Shown: positions 1-11,020 of the stretch, in pieces
How the letters are laid out: the number at the start of each line of letters is the position of its first letter
Position numbering within the stretch: the first letter of the stretch is position 1
DNA from: Euglena gracilis
Taxonomy: Eukaryota > Euglenida > Euglenophyceae > Euglenales
Reading direction: 5' to 3'
Length of the DNA: 64,000 nucleotides
Assembly (NCBI GenBank): GCA_039621445.1
Contig: CP154955.1
Location: forward strand, 38,944,426 to 39,008,425
Made by a program: the position numbers and the translations under genes
The notes under the pieces: model-generated
What the model was told of the DNA's origin: nothing
The model's input: only the letters and a program-made list of their open reading frames with translations
Database searches by the model: none

Positions 1-544
1 CTGGCCCCGGGATAAATGAAAAATATATGCAGCAATGTGAAGTTTCCCGCGGGTCCTTCAGTGCCGGGGAGGATCTGGAAGTGGTACAGGGCCAGGGCTG
101 TGTTAATCGCCTCTGCTTGTTGGGACTGAGCCTGCCGCCAGCGGCACTGGCAGGGCTTTGCTGAAGACTGACAAGAAGACTGGGGGTTGGTGTCTTATCC
201 CGTCGGCCAGTTAATTTTTTGGGGCCTCAATTGTGGCTGTTGTCGTACGGAGTCGGTGGGCATGCGGGGGATCCTGTTGGTTTCCCCCGTGCTTTGAGAA
301 CGAGCACAGAACAAGAACGGAGCCCCCCCCCCCCCCCCCGGAAACGGTACACTCAAGGAACTGTTAGGATCGTTCACACTGGCCGACGTGTCCACATAGG
401 AGGTGGTCAGATTGCCAAGACTGGCCGACCTGTGAGGTGACAAGTCCCCCCCCCCTCGAAGGCGGGAGGTCGGGGAGGGAAACCAGAGAGTTTGCGATCG
501 AGCCCCCCACCCCCCCCCCGGAAATGCGCGTGGGCCTGTGCGAG

Positions 545-635
545 GGCAAAGCCCCGGGCGGTGCAGCCGCATGGCGTACAGGACGGCGGCAGCGGCCAGG
601 GCCGGCCCGGCCCACAGCAGGGCCCGCGGTGGCAT
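545..635 (-). CDS. 5' exon of an unidentified gene with an N-terminal membrane anchor (partial)
   Basis: On the minus strand an ATG at 635 opens MPPRALLWAGPALAAAAV, followed by LYAMRLHRPG. That is a basic-start hydrophobic stretch of about 18 residues, as in a signal peptide or signal anchor. A CAG sits at the expected +4 position if the exon ends near 545, so a nonconventional donor is plausible; the rest of the gene would lie beyond the left edge. A second ATG four bases upstream (639) opens another frame without a hydrophobic stretch and is less likely. I cannot assign a function. The composition (GC-rich exon between C and G runs) matches the other host exons here. Confidence 0.4.
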
Positions 636-639
636 CCAT

Positions 640-1657
640 GCAGGGGGGCAGCGACACCGACGATGGCGACACCGCTGCGGTGGGGGTGGGGCGGGGGTTG
701 GGGTTGCCGGCCTGGACCAGCCCCCCCCCCCCCCCCGCAACCCAGACACACAAAACAAATTACTTCAACGAAGCGCGCGGCACTGGTTTGTACCTGCCCC
801 CTCCCAGCAAAATTGTTCCGTTAAAGGTCGGCCAGTGCCAAGGACTCTGACAGACTTCTGGTAAAGGTGCTGAATTGTTAAGACCTGCATATTTTACTTC
901 CCCCCGGCACATTTCCAACAGCTTTCAACAGGTGGCATCCACCAAGGCAATGTTCGGAAGCAGATAAACGTAAAGATCAAAACCCTACACCATGAACGTG
1001 CCAGCCGCTGAGCATGAAGAAAAACAGGGAGACCAAGCATTCAGTCACATTCTCACCAGAAAGAATGACTAAAGATTGATGGCCCATTTTCATGGCAAAT
1101 TAAATGCGCAGTGTTCGCAAAGGTCATCAAAAGCATGAGAGCATCTGCTCATCTCATCTCAGCGCACACACGGATGCCTTCCCAACGGCACCTTGTGTTT
1201 GGTGTTTTCCATTCCCCATATTTTCTCCCCTTGGAAGGTTCGGTGGGCCACCAGACGTTCATGTGGTTTACATATGCCCCCCCCTGCGCATGGGAAACGG
1301 TCATGCTTGTGGAATGCGCCACATTGCCTGGTCACCATATGATGAGATGTCACATGGCCGCGTTGAACGTTTCCCCACACATACCACAAGGCAAAAGCAT
1401 TGCCACAGGTGCCACAGGGGGCCAGTGCCGTGAAAAAAAGGCACCGTGCCGTGAAAAAAAGGCACCAGCGTTCAGTTCAGGCCGCTGGCCAGCCAAGGGG
1501 ACGAATGCCGCAGCACCGCAGGGGGAGGGCTGGGACACTGCTGCGCCACAGGCGAGAGCCGCCGACCAATCACAGCCGATGAGCGCTCGCCCGTGCCGAG
1601 CTCTGCTAAAGAGCGACGCCGCCCACCCCCCACGGCCCCTCCTCGCGCCTCCAGCTC
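640..1657. other. Intergenic stretch, no gene supported
   Basis: Between the left-edge exon and the Hsp33 stop I see only C/G homopolymer runs and unpatterned sequence. At 1,436-1,465 there is a short duplicated GTGCCGTGAAAAAAAGGCAC unit. No reading frame here has the GC3-rich character of the neighbouring exons. It probably holds the 3' UTR of the Hsp33 gene. Confidence 0.4.
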
Positions 1658-4600
1658 TCAGCTGCCACCCGGGGTGAGCCGGAGGTCGATCAACTGCTGC
1701 ACACGCGGCCGCTCCAGTGGCATGTCCCGGCAGCACCACTCGCATCGCGCGTTGAGCTGCGGTGGGGCGGGCCATGAATATATTTGATGCCTGCCGTGGC
1801 GAGTGAAACAGAGCATTTCACAATAAGCTTCCTCCACTATGACCAAATATGAAATCTGACATTGCACAAACAGCTTCTTTGCAAATCTGCTGACGCCCAT
1901 GGGCATGGCCTTATCCATCACGAGTGCTTGCGAGTGCTTTGTGGTGGCGCCTTTGTGCGCGTTGGTGCGTTCGGGTGGGAGTGTGCGTGCTCCTGTGCCT
2001 GTTCATCTGTCTGTGAGAACGGAATTATTTTCTTTTGTGGGTGTGTGGGGGGCGTGTTTGCGGGTGGTGTGCGGGTCGTGTGTTTGCGCGTGTGGAAACC
2101 GTGTGTGCGCCACAGATGGATGGGTGGACGAGCACCTCCTCTGGGGAGGCGAGGATGTCGCACAGGTCATCCACAGGCAGCATCTTCAGCACCGCGTACA
2201 CCGCCTCGGTGGAGCAGTTCTTGCACCACAGCCGGGGGCTGCTGGCCATCCAAAGCCCTGCAAGGCGAGTCGCATGGAGGGGGGAGGAAGGGGTCTCGCA
2301 GGTTGGGCCCAATGCAAGGTGGGGTGCCAGAATGCACACAACAGTTCTGCCACGGTACTGGCATAGGGCATGCCAGTCGTGATCACCAAGCACCTATGAC
2401 AGATTCCAAATTTTAGCCCGCGGTCGGCTGCGGTCGGCCGCGGTCGGCTGCGGTCGGCTGCGGTCGGCTGCGGTCGGCTGCGGTCGGCTGCGGTCGGCAA
2501 AATAATCGGCCGTAGGTGGCGGGCAGGCTAACAAAAAATGAGCATATATCACTTTCTTTTGGCCACTTTTGTTGCTTTTGCCCACTTTTTGCTGTGTTTT
2601 GCAAAAAAAAAGGTCGAAAGTGGCTTTAAATGGTAAAAAATGGCCCAAAATGACCCAAAATGGCCCAAAATGGCCGAAGAGCAGGACAAAAATGGCCCAA
2701 AATTAAACAAGTGGGCAAAAAGTGGCCAAAAATGGTCAAAATAGGTCAAAATGGGTGAATTATGGTGCCTAATGGGCCAAAAGGGGACAAAAGCGACCTC
2801 AAATGGCCAAAAGTGGCCAAAAGTGGTCAAAAGTGGCCAAAAGTGACAACATGAGCCAGATGAGCCAGAAAAATCTCAAAGTCTGAGCCTAATTCCTCAT
2901 TCTCACTGAAAAATTGGCATCGATCAAAAAAAATTGTGCGGTCGGCTGCGGTCGGCTGCGGTCGGCTGCGGTCGGCTGCGGTCGGCTGCGGTCGGCACCC
3001 CACCTATGATAGTCCTGAAACCCGCGGTCGGCCGCGGTCGGCTGCGGTCGGCTGCGGTCGGCTGCGGTCGGCTGCGGTCGGCATAGGTGCCTGGTGATCA
3101 CCCGTTCCAAGAACAGAAATCAAAACCGTATAATGGAAGATACAAGAGCTGAAATACAACACCGATGATGACAACAACGACAGTAAAACAAAAGCAGCAG
3201 TAGCGACAACAACACCAAGAAAATTTGTGAGATGCAGGCCTGTTATTGTTCATCATTCCAAGCGGAGAAGAGCCACCGCCCGACAGCCATTCCGCCGGCA
3301 TCAGCCTGCCTGTTATGGAAGGCCCCACCCACGCACCCGAGGCTGCACAGGATGACCTGGTGGGGGGCAGGCACCTATAGTCAAGCCCCAAAATTTCCCC
3401 ATTTTAGGCCATTTTAGGCCATTTTAGGCCATTTTAGGCCATTTAAGGCCATTTTAGGCCATTTTAGGCCATTTTAAGGTATAGGTGGGGGTTCTGAAAA
3501 ATCATATTTTCTTTATTTTTGTCCCGAAAACTGTATCGTAACGTGTGCAAACCTTCTCTTATGCAGTAATAATGAATGTGCATCCAAAAAAAGCATGCAA
3601 AATTCATGAACACTGATCAAAACCATGGGCAGCTCAACAAATCTTAATTCATACCCACACAGGAATTCTGAACGGCAAGAATTTACGGGAGTGAAAAGTT
3701 TTCAAAAAAAAAAACGTTCCACAAATATTAAAAGCTTTTATTTGCGCAACCAAAAAAGCTCCCGGTTTTTTGTATTTTGTGAAATCTACACCATTTTGCG
3801 GGATTTCGCAACAAGAAGTCATTTTGGGGAAACTTAATCCCTCCGAACACATTCATAAATAGGAGAGAATAAGACCACATACGAGCACCATACTATACTA
3901 TTTGATAAAACCAATGCATAAAAAATTAAAACTCCTATAAATAATAAAAATATTTCTAATGTATTTAATTAAATGTATTTAATTAAAAATCATAATATCA
4001 CAATGGTTAGTACCATTATAAATTTGTTGTGAATTAAATCCATAAAATAACCAAAAAAAATATAACCAAACACAATAAAAGGTGAAATTTGTAAACCTAA
4101 TCCTGTGCCTGTTAACCAATAACATACAATATATTCTAATATCTTTTATACCATTTTTTATTAATGATATGATTTAAAGCAGTTATGTTGAAAATAAAAT
4201 ATATGTGCATATAGAAAACATATATTAACAAAACTGATAATAAAACACCCACATTAAATATCCACATTAAATATACAGATATGTAGAGTTTCTACAATAG
4301 AAAAATATCTGTTCACAAAAATAAAATATTAAATTTCCTTTATAAAATTTTTTATTAAATTTATAAATTTATAATACTGCCATTATTTTAAATTTCAATT
4401 TAGATTTTTCCAACGTCTTTCATCTTTTTTTCCCCTGTCTTTTCCCCCAAAACTTGCACTGCTTCATTATTTTGCGAAACAGAAGGTATTGTTGCACACA
4501 ATAAAAGACGGGAGTAAGAAAAACACAGCTGCCCAAACCTTCAAAATTCACCAACCAAAAAAAAGTTCACAAAAATTTTTTTGTGCAACAGAATTTTTCC

Positions 4601-5040
4601 CATTTTAGGCCATTTTAGGCCATTTTAGGCCATTTTAGGCCATTTTAGGCCATTTTAGGCCATTTTAGGGACCCCCACCTATAGGGGGTCAAAAGGTCAT
4701 TTTAGGCCATTTTAGGCCATTTTAGGCCATTTTAGGCCATTTTAGGCCATTTTAGGCCATTTTAGCCATAGGTGCCTGGTGGGGGGTCACCCCCCACCCA
4801 ACCTGGAACCTGGGAGATGGGGTCGGACGCTCCCATCAACCCCCACCAACCCAACACAAAAAAATTCACCAAAAAATTGCGAACAAAAACTTTGAGCAAA
4901 ATATTAGCGGCCCTGGAAAAACACACACAACAAGAAAAGGTGGTGGGGTGGGAGTGTGAACCCCCCACACAACAAAGCTGGGGGTGGGGTGGTCGACCAT
5001 TGGCCAATCCACCACCCATACACACACACACACACACACA

Positions 5041-5092
<52 letters not shown>

Positions 5093-7872
5093 AACCCACA
5101 CACAACCCACACACTGTGCATGGTACAGACTACAAACTACACAATGCAACACGGGGCACACGGGGCTGAAGGTCCAGCAGCAGTTCGTCCACGATGCGGG
5201 CTGGGCTCAGCCCCGCCTGCAGCAGGTCCCCCGCCCCCCGGGCGTCGTTCTCGACCATCAGCTTGGCGAGGTTGAGCTCCACCGTGCTGATCGTCTCTTC
5301 GCTGGCTCCCGGGAGGAGCTGCACCAGATAGCCAGCCGGCAGGGCCCCACCCAGGGACCACTTTGCACCAGCCAGTGACGTGTGCGTGGCATGCCCGCAA
5401 CACGTGGCACGCACACGGACATACAAACCCACCCCCCGTTGAAAATGCCATCTGACAGTTGGGCTGGTGCGGGGATCCTGACAGGTTCTCAAGGCATATG
5501 ACATTTTACCAATATGGACCTACCCACCCAGCCATTGTCTGGCCTGTTATGCTAAAGATGGAATCTCAGGGACCCCTTCCACACGTGTCAGGTACGTAGC
5601 AGCGGGGCGAAATGCACCAGCCCGGCCTCGAAATAAAATGCACAATAATGTGCAAAGTCCAAAGGAAAAAAAATGCAAAATCACAAAATGCAAGATCACC
5701 CAAAAACATCACCAAATTCACAAGAAATATGTCAATTTCAAAAAAAGCAATTTTTTTAAAAAAAAGGCAAAAAAAATGGCCAAAAGAATGTGGAAAATTG
5801 GAGAAATCATACACCAAAATTTGGGGGAAATGCGCCAAAAAGCAAAAAAAAAAAAAAGTGCTGAAAAAAATGGGCAAAAAGGCGGAAAAAAATCTCAAAA
5901 AAATGCAATGCACAAAAAATGCGAAAAAAATTGCGAAACTCATTTCTCCCCCGTGTCTGCAGGTGTCAAGGCCCTGGCCCCCAGCAGAAAGCGTCCCTGC
6001 AGGGTGGAAAGGCGGGAGCTATTGTCCCTCGCAGGACGTGCGATGCTCTGTTTCAATGGTTGCAAAATTGTTCTTCATATCCCACAGGGAAAACGAATCT
6101 TTCCTTGTAGCCTCCATCTCTGTCAGTACTGAAGGGGAATATCGCCTCTTCAGTGCCTTGCAAAAGACTCTCTCAGACTCGATTGGGCCAAAATGGTAAC
6201 CAGTATGGGGAAGGGGCGGCAACGCAACATGGACGCTCAAAAAACGCGACACAAAAAAAGCAAATAAAAAACAAGCAAGTAAACACAAAAAACCGCAAAA
6301 TTTAAAAATCCTTTGAGAGCTCCCCCGGGATGTACACTTTTCCACTGAAGAGAACTTAAAAAAGGTTTGGCTCTGCCGGGAATATTCACCATTTTGCATA
6401 AAAACAAGCATTTTGTTGACCCAAAAATGTAAAAATGTTTTAAAAAAAACATACAAAAATTTTGGTCTCGGAGGAAAATGGGGCCCAAAATGAGGATTTT
6501 TTCTTTGTGAAAATTTTTCCAAAAATCACCCGGAAAAAAAAAGCAAACAAACCTTAAAAAAGCAAAAAAAAAAAACCTGCAAATTTTGCAAAAAATCAAA
6601 AAACCTAAAAAACAACAAAAAAACACATTGCGTTCCCCCCCCACTGGTCACTACAATAATATTGGCAACGTTAGACTTTTGGGAACCCCCTGGGGGGGGG
6701 GGGTCCCACCAATAAAACTAGGATCCAATCCCCCACCAGAAAATTCCGAAAACTGGTCAGTCCTGCCATTTTCAAATTCTGAACGGGTTTGGGTTTGGAG
6801 GTATTGGAAGGATTGGATTGTGTCTAATTTGTGTGCAAAGATTGGCTGGATTAGGACCAAAGGCCTGGGGTTAAGCCTCATTTTAGACCAAAATGCTGTC
6901 CAACCTTTGGCCTTTATCCTGAATGTGACCCCCAATTCTGCGAGTTAACCTACCCTGTCCCTATCTCAATCATTAGTGCCATTCATCCTGCTCGGGGGGG
7001 GGGGTGCCATGGAGATCAAATTTGGAATTGACCCTCGGTTGGCCCTGGCAAAATCGCAGTACCAGGCCCAAAAGAAAAATGTGGTTGGCCGACCACCAGG
7101 TGGTCAGGTCTTTTTCTTGTGGGACCCCCCCCAGGGGGTCCCACGAGTCTAAAACTTACATTTTTACTTCTCTTGAACAGAGTCTTCCTGGAGACAGTTC
7201 GTTAGTTTGCAACGATTTGCACCAATTTATCGACTTCGAGAGAGTTTCAGCAAAGAAGATTGATAAACCCAATAAAAAGTGAACCTCTCCAGGGCAAACT
7301 GGCCAAATGAAATCCAGTATTCCTTTTCTTTCCCTGAAAGTTGGTTCCTTGCTAGACCTTTCAGACAGAGATGATTGCGGGGGAGGTGGGCAGGTTGCCT
7401 TTCCATACCCTGCCCTTCACATGCTGCCCAACGGCAAGAGAATGGGCGAGTCCGGCTGCCATATGCCGCCAGCGGTGGGGAGACCACACACCTTCACCCT
7501 CGGCCCTGGGTAGGCACACGCCCGCCGCCAGCGCGGAGCGGACCTGCTCAGACCGGTCGAGGTAGTTGGCGACGTCCTCCGGGATGTTGCCGCCAGGCTG
7601 CACTCGATCAAACTCGGGGGGGGGGGTCTCGGTCTCATTGCCCTTTGGGGTACCTGCAAACAACCACCCCCCCTCCCCCCTACGGGGTCGGCCACGCCTT
7701 CAAAGGCAGTCCGATTGCCACGCGTGATCTCCGTGATGCCGCTGTACGTCCCGGCGAAGTCCGGGTTGGGGTGGGACCGCACCACCTCGATGGTGCCCTT
7801 GCCGATGGCGGTCGCCATGTCCACCCCGGCCACCTGTGCCACCGCACACACACACACACGCGCGCGCGCGCG

Positions 7873-7968
<96 letters not shown>

Positions 7969-9302
7969 TGCGCGCGCATGGACACCCGCCCCTGGCCGAG
8001 TGGCCATCGCCCAGTCGCCTTCTTAAATGGGAATGGAAGAGCACAGCGACCCTACACGGTTGGTGCAAGGAAGCCGTGGTAGGAAGGCAGGCAGCGGGTG
8101 TTGACCAACGTCCTTTCGTTGGTCAACGCAAACAATGAGCTTCACTCATCAAGACGCCCGCTCCGCTCTGCATCTGTTGTTCTGCTTTTCTGTTGTCCTG
8201 GGAACAGGTACGCCCAATCAGCAGCGTGGAAAGGCAACAAAATGCATTTGCGCGTGGCGGGACCTTCTCGTTGCCGCAGTAGCCGCGGACGCGGCCGGTG
8301 CCGTCCGCCACCGCCACGACGCCGTTGAGGGGGCCGTCGCCCCGCACCCGTAGCTGGAACGTCTCCAGCTCGTCCCGGCGCCCGGCAGCCAGCAGAAGGG
8401 CCGAGGCGGGCCAGGGGCCGGGGCACAGAAGGGGGGGGGGGGCAGAGCCGGGGGTGCTCCCCAACCCGTCTCCGGGTCACGGCGGAAAAGCTGGCAAGCC
8501 CCCCATCCCATTCTGGGAGGAACCACGAGCACAGAATTGGCAATCCGAGGCAGGTGGGGGGGGGGGGGCGGCGGCAGAGCAGCAGGGCCGGCCCCTGGCT
8601 GGCTGCCTGGCCGAGGGCCACCGTGCCGAGGGGGCCCGAGCCGTGCATCCGCTGCAGCTCCGCGACCAGGCTGGAGATCTGGACCGCCCGCACCGCCACC
8701 TCCCCGTTGCCCGACTGCGGCACCGGCCACGGCACCGGCGCACAGTTCGGAGAGAGGCAAACATCAGTCTGCCTGTCTCAAGGGTGGGGGGGCTGCCACG
8801 GTTCCATTTTGTTTCCGTTTCCATCCATTTCGTTCGATGGGGTTAAAAGGCAGGGTTTAGTTAGGATCTGCCCCACTGCGAAAAGCAAAAAAACGCCGCT
8901 CAAAGGATCCATTCCATGTTCCAGCGGCACAATATTGCTGAGGTACCCCGGCCATCACGGCCATCACAGACAGGCCCATCAAAGCCTGCCCCCCACCCAC
9001 ACACCAGCGCAGTGATGAGGCGGTCGCCCTCCTCCGCCAGCCGGTACGCCTCCTCCCGCGAGATCTCCACTCCCACCTCCCATGGGGCTGGGCTGCAGAG
9101 GTGGGGAATCGGGAGGTGCACCACGAGCACTGTGGTCACCCATGGGCACTGTGGTCACCTGCCATGCGATGTGCTACAGATGACGGTGTGCGGGAGGCAC
9201 TGTGGTGGCGGTGTTGGGAGGAGGATACGTGTGCGTGTGCGTGCGTGCGTGTGCGTGCATGTGTGCGCGTGCATGTGCATTGGTGTGTGTGTGCGTGCGT
9301 GC

Positions 9303-9393
<91 letters not shown>

Positions 9394-11020
9394 CGTGCGT
9401 GTGCGTGTGTGCATGTGTGCGTGTGTGTGCGCACGCGTGCATGCCAGCATGTGGGCATGTGGGTTTCTGTGCACGCTGGGATGTGGAAACAGTCTGGTGG
9501 CTGCGTCCAGCAGCCCGCCCAGCCCCAGTCAGGCCTGGCACGAAATCCGCCATCCTGGAGAAGCTGTCGGCGGACGCCGCCATGGCCCAGCCGGCTGGGG
9601 CTGGGGGTGCGGTGGGGGCCCCCAACAATGGGGCTGGGCGGTGCCGGGCGAAAGCGAGGAAAGTTGTGACCGGGCTGATGTTGACCTGGGAAGGGGTCCT
9701 CAGAGTGCCACCTGAGAAGGCAGGCTCCCCCCCCCCAGAGGTTGGTGCCTGCCTGGCGGTGGGCCAAAAAGTGCCCCAAATTGGAACTTTTCTGGACTTC
9801 TGGCGACTTCGGCGCCGAGTTCCTTGGCCAAGTCACCAGGCGCTTTCTCCCCCGGGGGGGTGTCCTATAGTGCCTGTCCAGGCACTCACCCTCCCGGGTG
9901 GGGTCGGCCTCACCTCAAAATTCAGCCTGGGCGTGACAGCGCCCGCGATGAACGCCAGCATGGGGGCCACCAGGGGGAGAGGCAGACGGTGGCGCGTCCA
10001 GCCAGCCATCTGAGGAGCGGGTGGGGGCGGTGGGGGGCCAGAACAGGTGGGACCATTGCACACGGTTGACAGAGGGAGCAGCGCAGCTCCCCCCTTCGTT
10101 GCACTACGGCTTCTCGTCTGTTTATGGCCGGGGCTAACTTCGCTTCTGGCCCAGTTTGTTGTGCAGCCCTCCCCCCTGGTGCAGTGCCCTGGGTCCGCCT
10201 TGGCACACCAGCACCCAACACTAACGTACAGCCCCTCCGTCAGTATCGCCTGCACCCCCTTCTGCTCCCGGCTCACCCCTCCAGCTCCGGCTGTCAACTT
10301 CCGCTGCTTCCTGCCACGGCGAGAGGAGGGCAGAGCACACCGCCTCCTCACCCCCCGGCTTCGCGTTCAAGGCTGGGGCGTGCGGCCGGCGCAGCGTCAT
10401 GGAGGGGGGCGGCGGGCCGGCCTTCGGGTGCCGGGCCCCGCGCTGTGCCGGCGCATGGACGGCGGCACTGCTGGTCCTGGTCCCATCCCGGTGGCAGGGC
10501 ACCAGGCGAGGGCGAGAGTGAGAGAGAGACACGCAGAGAAAGTGTGTGTGATAGAGAGAGGTGGAGGGACAGAGAGGCGGGGGGATGTTAAATGAGAGGG
10601 GAGTCGCCCCCTCCCCGCCCCGGCACAAAACTGAAAGTTTTTGGGGATTGAAGAGCCCGAAAATCGTGTTTTCGCACAACTTTTGAAAACTCGACCAAAC
10701 ATACACCAAAAAAAAATCATCTTCCCCGGTGCAAAGCGCCAGAGAGTATTCTTTTTGGTTGCAGGAGGATCCTGGACCCCCCCTCGGGTTTGAAGGGGGG
10801 GAAGGGGAGGTGGTTTAATCCCCCCCCTGGGCACAACCAACGCCCACTGAATACCCTGGGGTGGGGGGACTCCCTCGTCCCCCACCACATCCACATGTCA
10901 ACAAGACCGTGGCCCTGGCCAAAGCCCGGTGGCGGAGACAGCCGGCAGGCACAGCAGGAGGGCGAGGCCCAGGCAGGGGAGCAGCAGTGGAGGCAGCCCG
11001 GCAGAGGGGGCGGTCGCCAT
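1658..11020 (-). CDS. HSP33: Hsp33-family redox-regulated chaperone, organelle targeted, at least 12 exons
   Basis: Hsp33 is a holdase chaperone that unfolds and activates when its zinc-bound cysteines are oxidised. Exons, 5' to 3' on the minus strand: 11,020-10,921; 10,489-10,341; 10,009-9,933; 9,582-9,541; 9,090-9,005; 8,714-8,601; 8,404-8,264; 7,833-7,717; 7,588-7,512; 5,334-5,172; about 2,233-2,134; 1,756-1,658. Family hallmarks in order are [65 protein letters not shown] and CEWCC, then a TGA stop. The first motif reads CxxC, whereas bacterial Hsp33 has CxC. The N-terminus has a signal peptide (residues about 8-27) and a second hydrophobic segment ([18 protein letters not shown], about 92-109), suggesting a Euglena class I plastid presequence. 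Junctions mix GT-AG and CAG/CTG introns. Two joins are unresolved: after 9,933, and between 5,172 and 2,233, where about 12-15 residues and one base of phase are missing, probably a tiny exon. Confidence 0.88.
2417..2500. repeat. Tandem 10-mer array GCGGTCGGCT (left arm of N1)
   Basis: About eight near-perfect copies of GCGGTCGGCT. The same unit recurs in the same orientation at 2,938-3,082, split by a short spacer, so N1 carries paired arrays close to both ends. Confidence 0.95.
2600..2860. repeat. Degenerate AAAATGGCC / AAAAGTGGCC repeat run
   Basis: Irregular direct repeats of roughly 10 bases (AAAATGGCCC, AAAAGTGGCC) fill the centre of N1. They are probably slippage-derived, and nothing coding is supported. 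Confidence 0.85.
2938..3082. repeat. Tandem 10-mer array GCGGTCGGCT (right arm of N1)
   Basis: Two blocks of the GCGGTCGGCT unit separated by about 25 bases containing ACCCCACCTATGATAG, which resembles the element terminus and may mark an internal duplication. Confidence 0.92.
3401..3478. repeat. ATTTTAGGCC tandem array, left
   Basis: About eight copies of the 10-mer ATTTTAGGCC, one of them with a variant A. Arrays of the same unit and orientation sit near the right end of N2. Confidence 0.95.
3840..4430. other. AT-rich island inside N2
   Basis: About 590 bases made very largely of A and T, unlike anything else in this GC-rich window. No frame is open for a useful length. It could be the original core of the element or an organelle-derived insertion; nothing in it is recognisable to me. 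Confidence 0.6.
4600..4768. repeat. ATTTTAGGCC tandem arrays, right
   Basis: Two blocks of the 10-mer separated by GGGACCCCCACCTATAGGGG. Together with the left array they frame the AT-rich core of N2. Confidence 0.95.
5021..5105. repeat. (CA)n microsatellite
   Basis: About 40 CA repeats with one TT interruption, inside an Hsp33 intron. Frames reading THTHTH or CVCVCV across it are not genes. Confidence 0.98.
7844..7970. repeat. (CA)n / (CG)n compound microsatellite
   Basis: CA repeats interrupted by a block of CG repeats, just upstream of an Hsp33 exon. Alternating purine-pyrimidine DNA of this kind can adopt Z-form. Confidence 0.97.
9210..9445. repeat. (GT)n microsatellite with GC interruptions
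   Basis: A long GT run between two 5' exons of Hsp33. It is the reverse orientation of the CA runs elsewhere and has no coding potential. Confidence 0.97.
10921..11020 (-). other. Signal peptide exon of the Hsp33 gene
   Basis: The ATG at 11,020 opens [19 protein letters not shown] and continues with [13 protein letters not shown], a textbook signal peptide with a small-residue cleavage site. The exon ends before GGC-CAGGGC. The next exon follows GCCCTG-CCACC at 10,490, so the CAG +4 / CTG -8 rule and the reading phase both hold. Assignment to Hsp33 rests on strand, order and compatible phase; a transcript would confirm it. Confidence 0.65.

Larger units (their letters stand above)
2387..3093. 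mobile_element. Non-autonomous TIR element N1 with perfect 8-bp target duplication
   Basis: The element starts CAAGCACCTATG and ends CATAGGTGCCTG, a 12-bp inverted repeat with one mismatch. It is flanked by the 8-bp direct repeat GTGATCAC at 2,379-2,386 and 3,094-3,101. Inside are two arrays of the 10-mer GCGGTCGGCT and a run of AAAATGGCC-like units; I see no coding sequence. It lies in the long Hsp33 intron between 5,172 and 2,233. Its ends match the CAGGC/GCCTG ends of the nonconventional introns in this window. Confidence 0.9.
3368..4778. mobile_element. Non-autonomous TIR element N2 with perfect 8-bp target duplication
   Basis: The element starts CAGGCACCTATAG and ends CCATAGGTGCCTG, the same family of ends as N1. 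It is flanked by the direct repeat GTGGGGGG at 3,360-3,367 and 4,779-4,786. Inside are arrays of ATTTTAGGCC near both ends and an AT-rich core. A nested inverted pair, TATAGGTGGGGG near 3,480 and its complement near 4,672, suggests one element inside another. There is no coding sequence. It lies in the same Hsp33 intron as N1. Confidence 0.9.

Noticed and set aside
3401-4768. ATTTTAGGCC arrays as a possible CRISPR array
   Set aside because: The units are contiguous 10-mers without unique spacers, in eukaryotic DNA.
5021-5105. Long open frames made of Thr-His or Cys-Val repeats over CA/GT tracts here and at 7.9, 9.3, 16.7, 23.2 and 28.2 kb
   Set aside because: They are translations of dinucleotide microsatellites, open in several frames on both strands.
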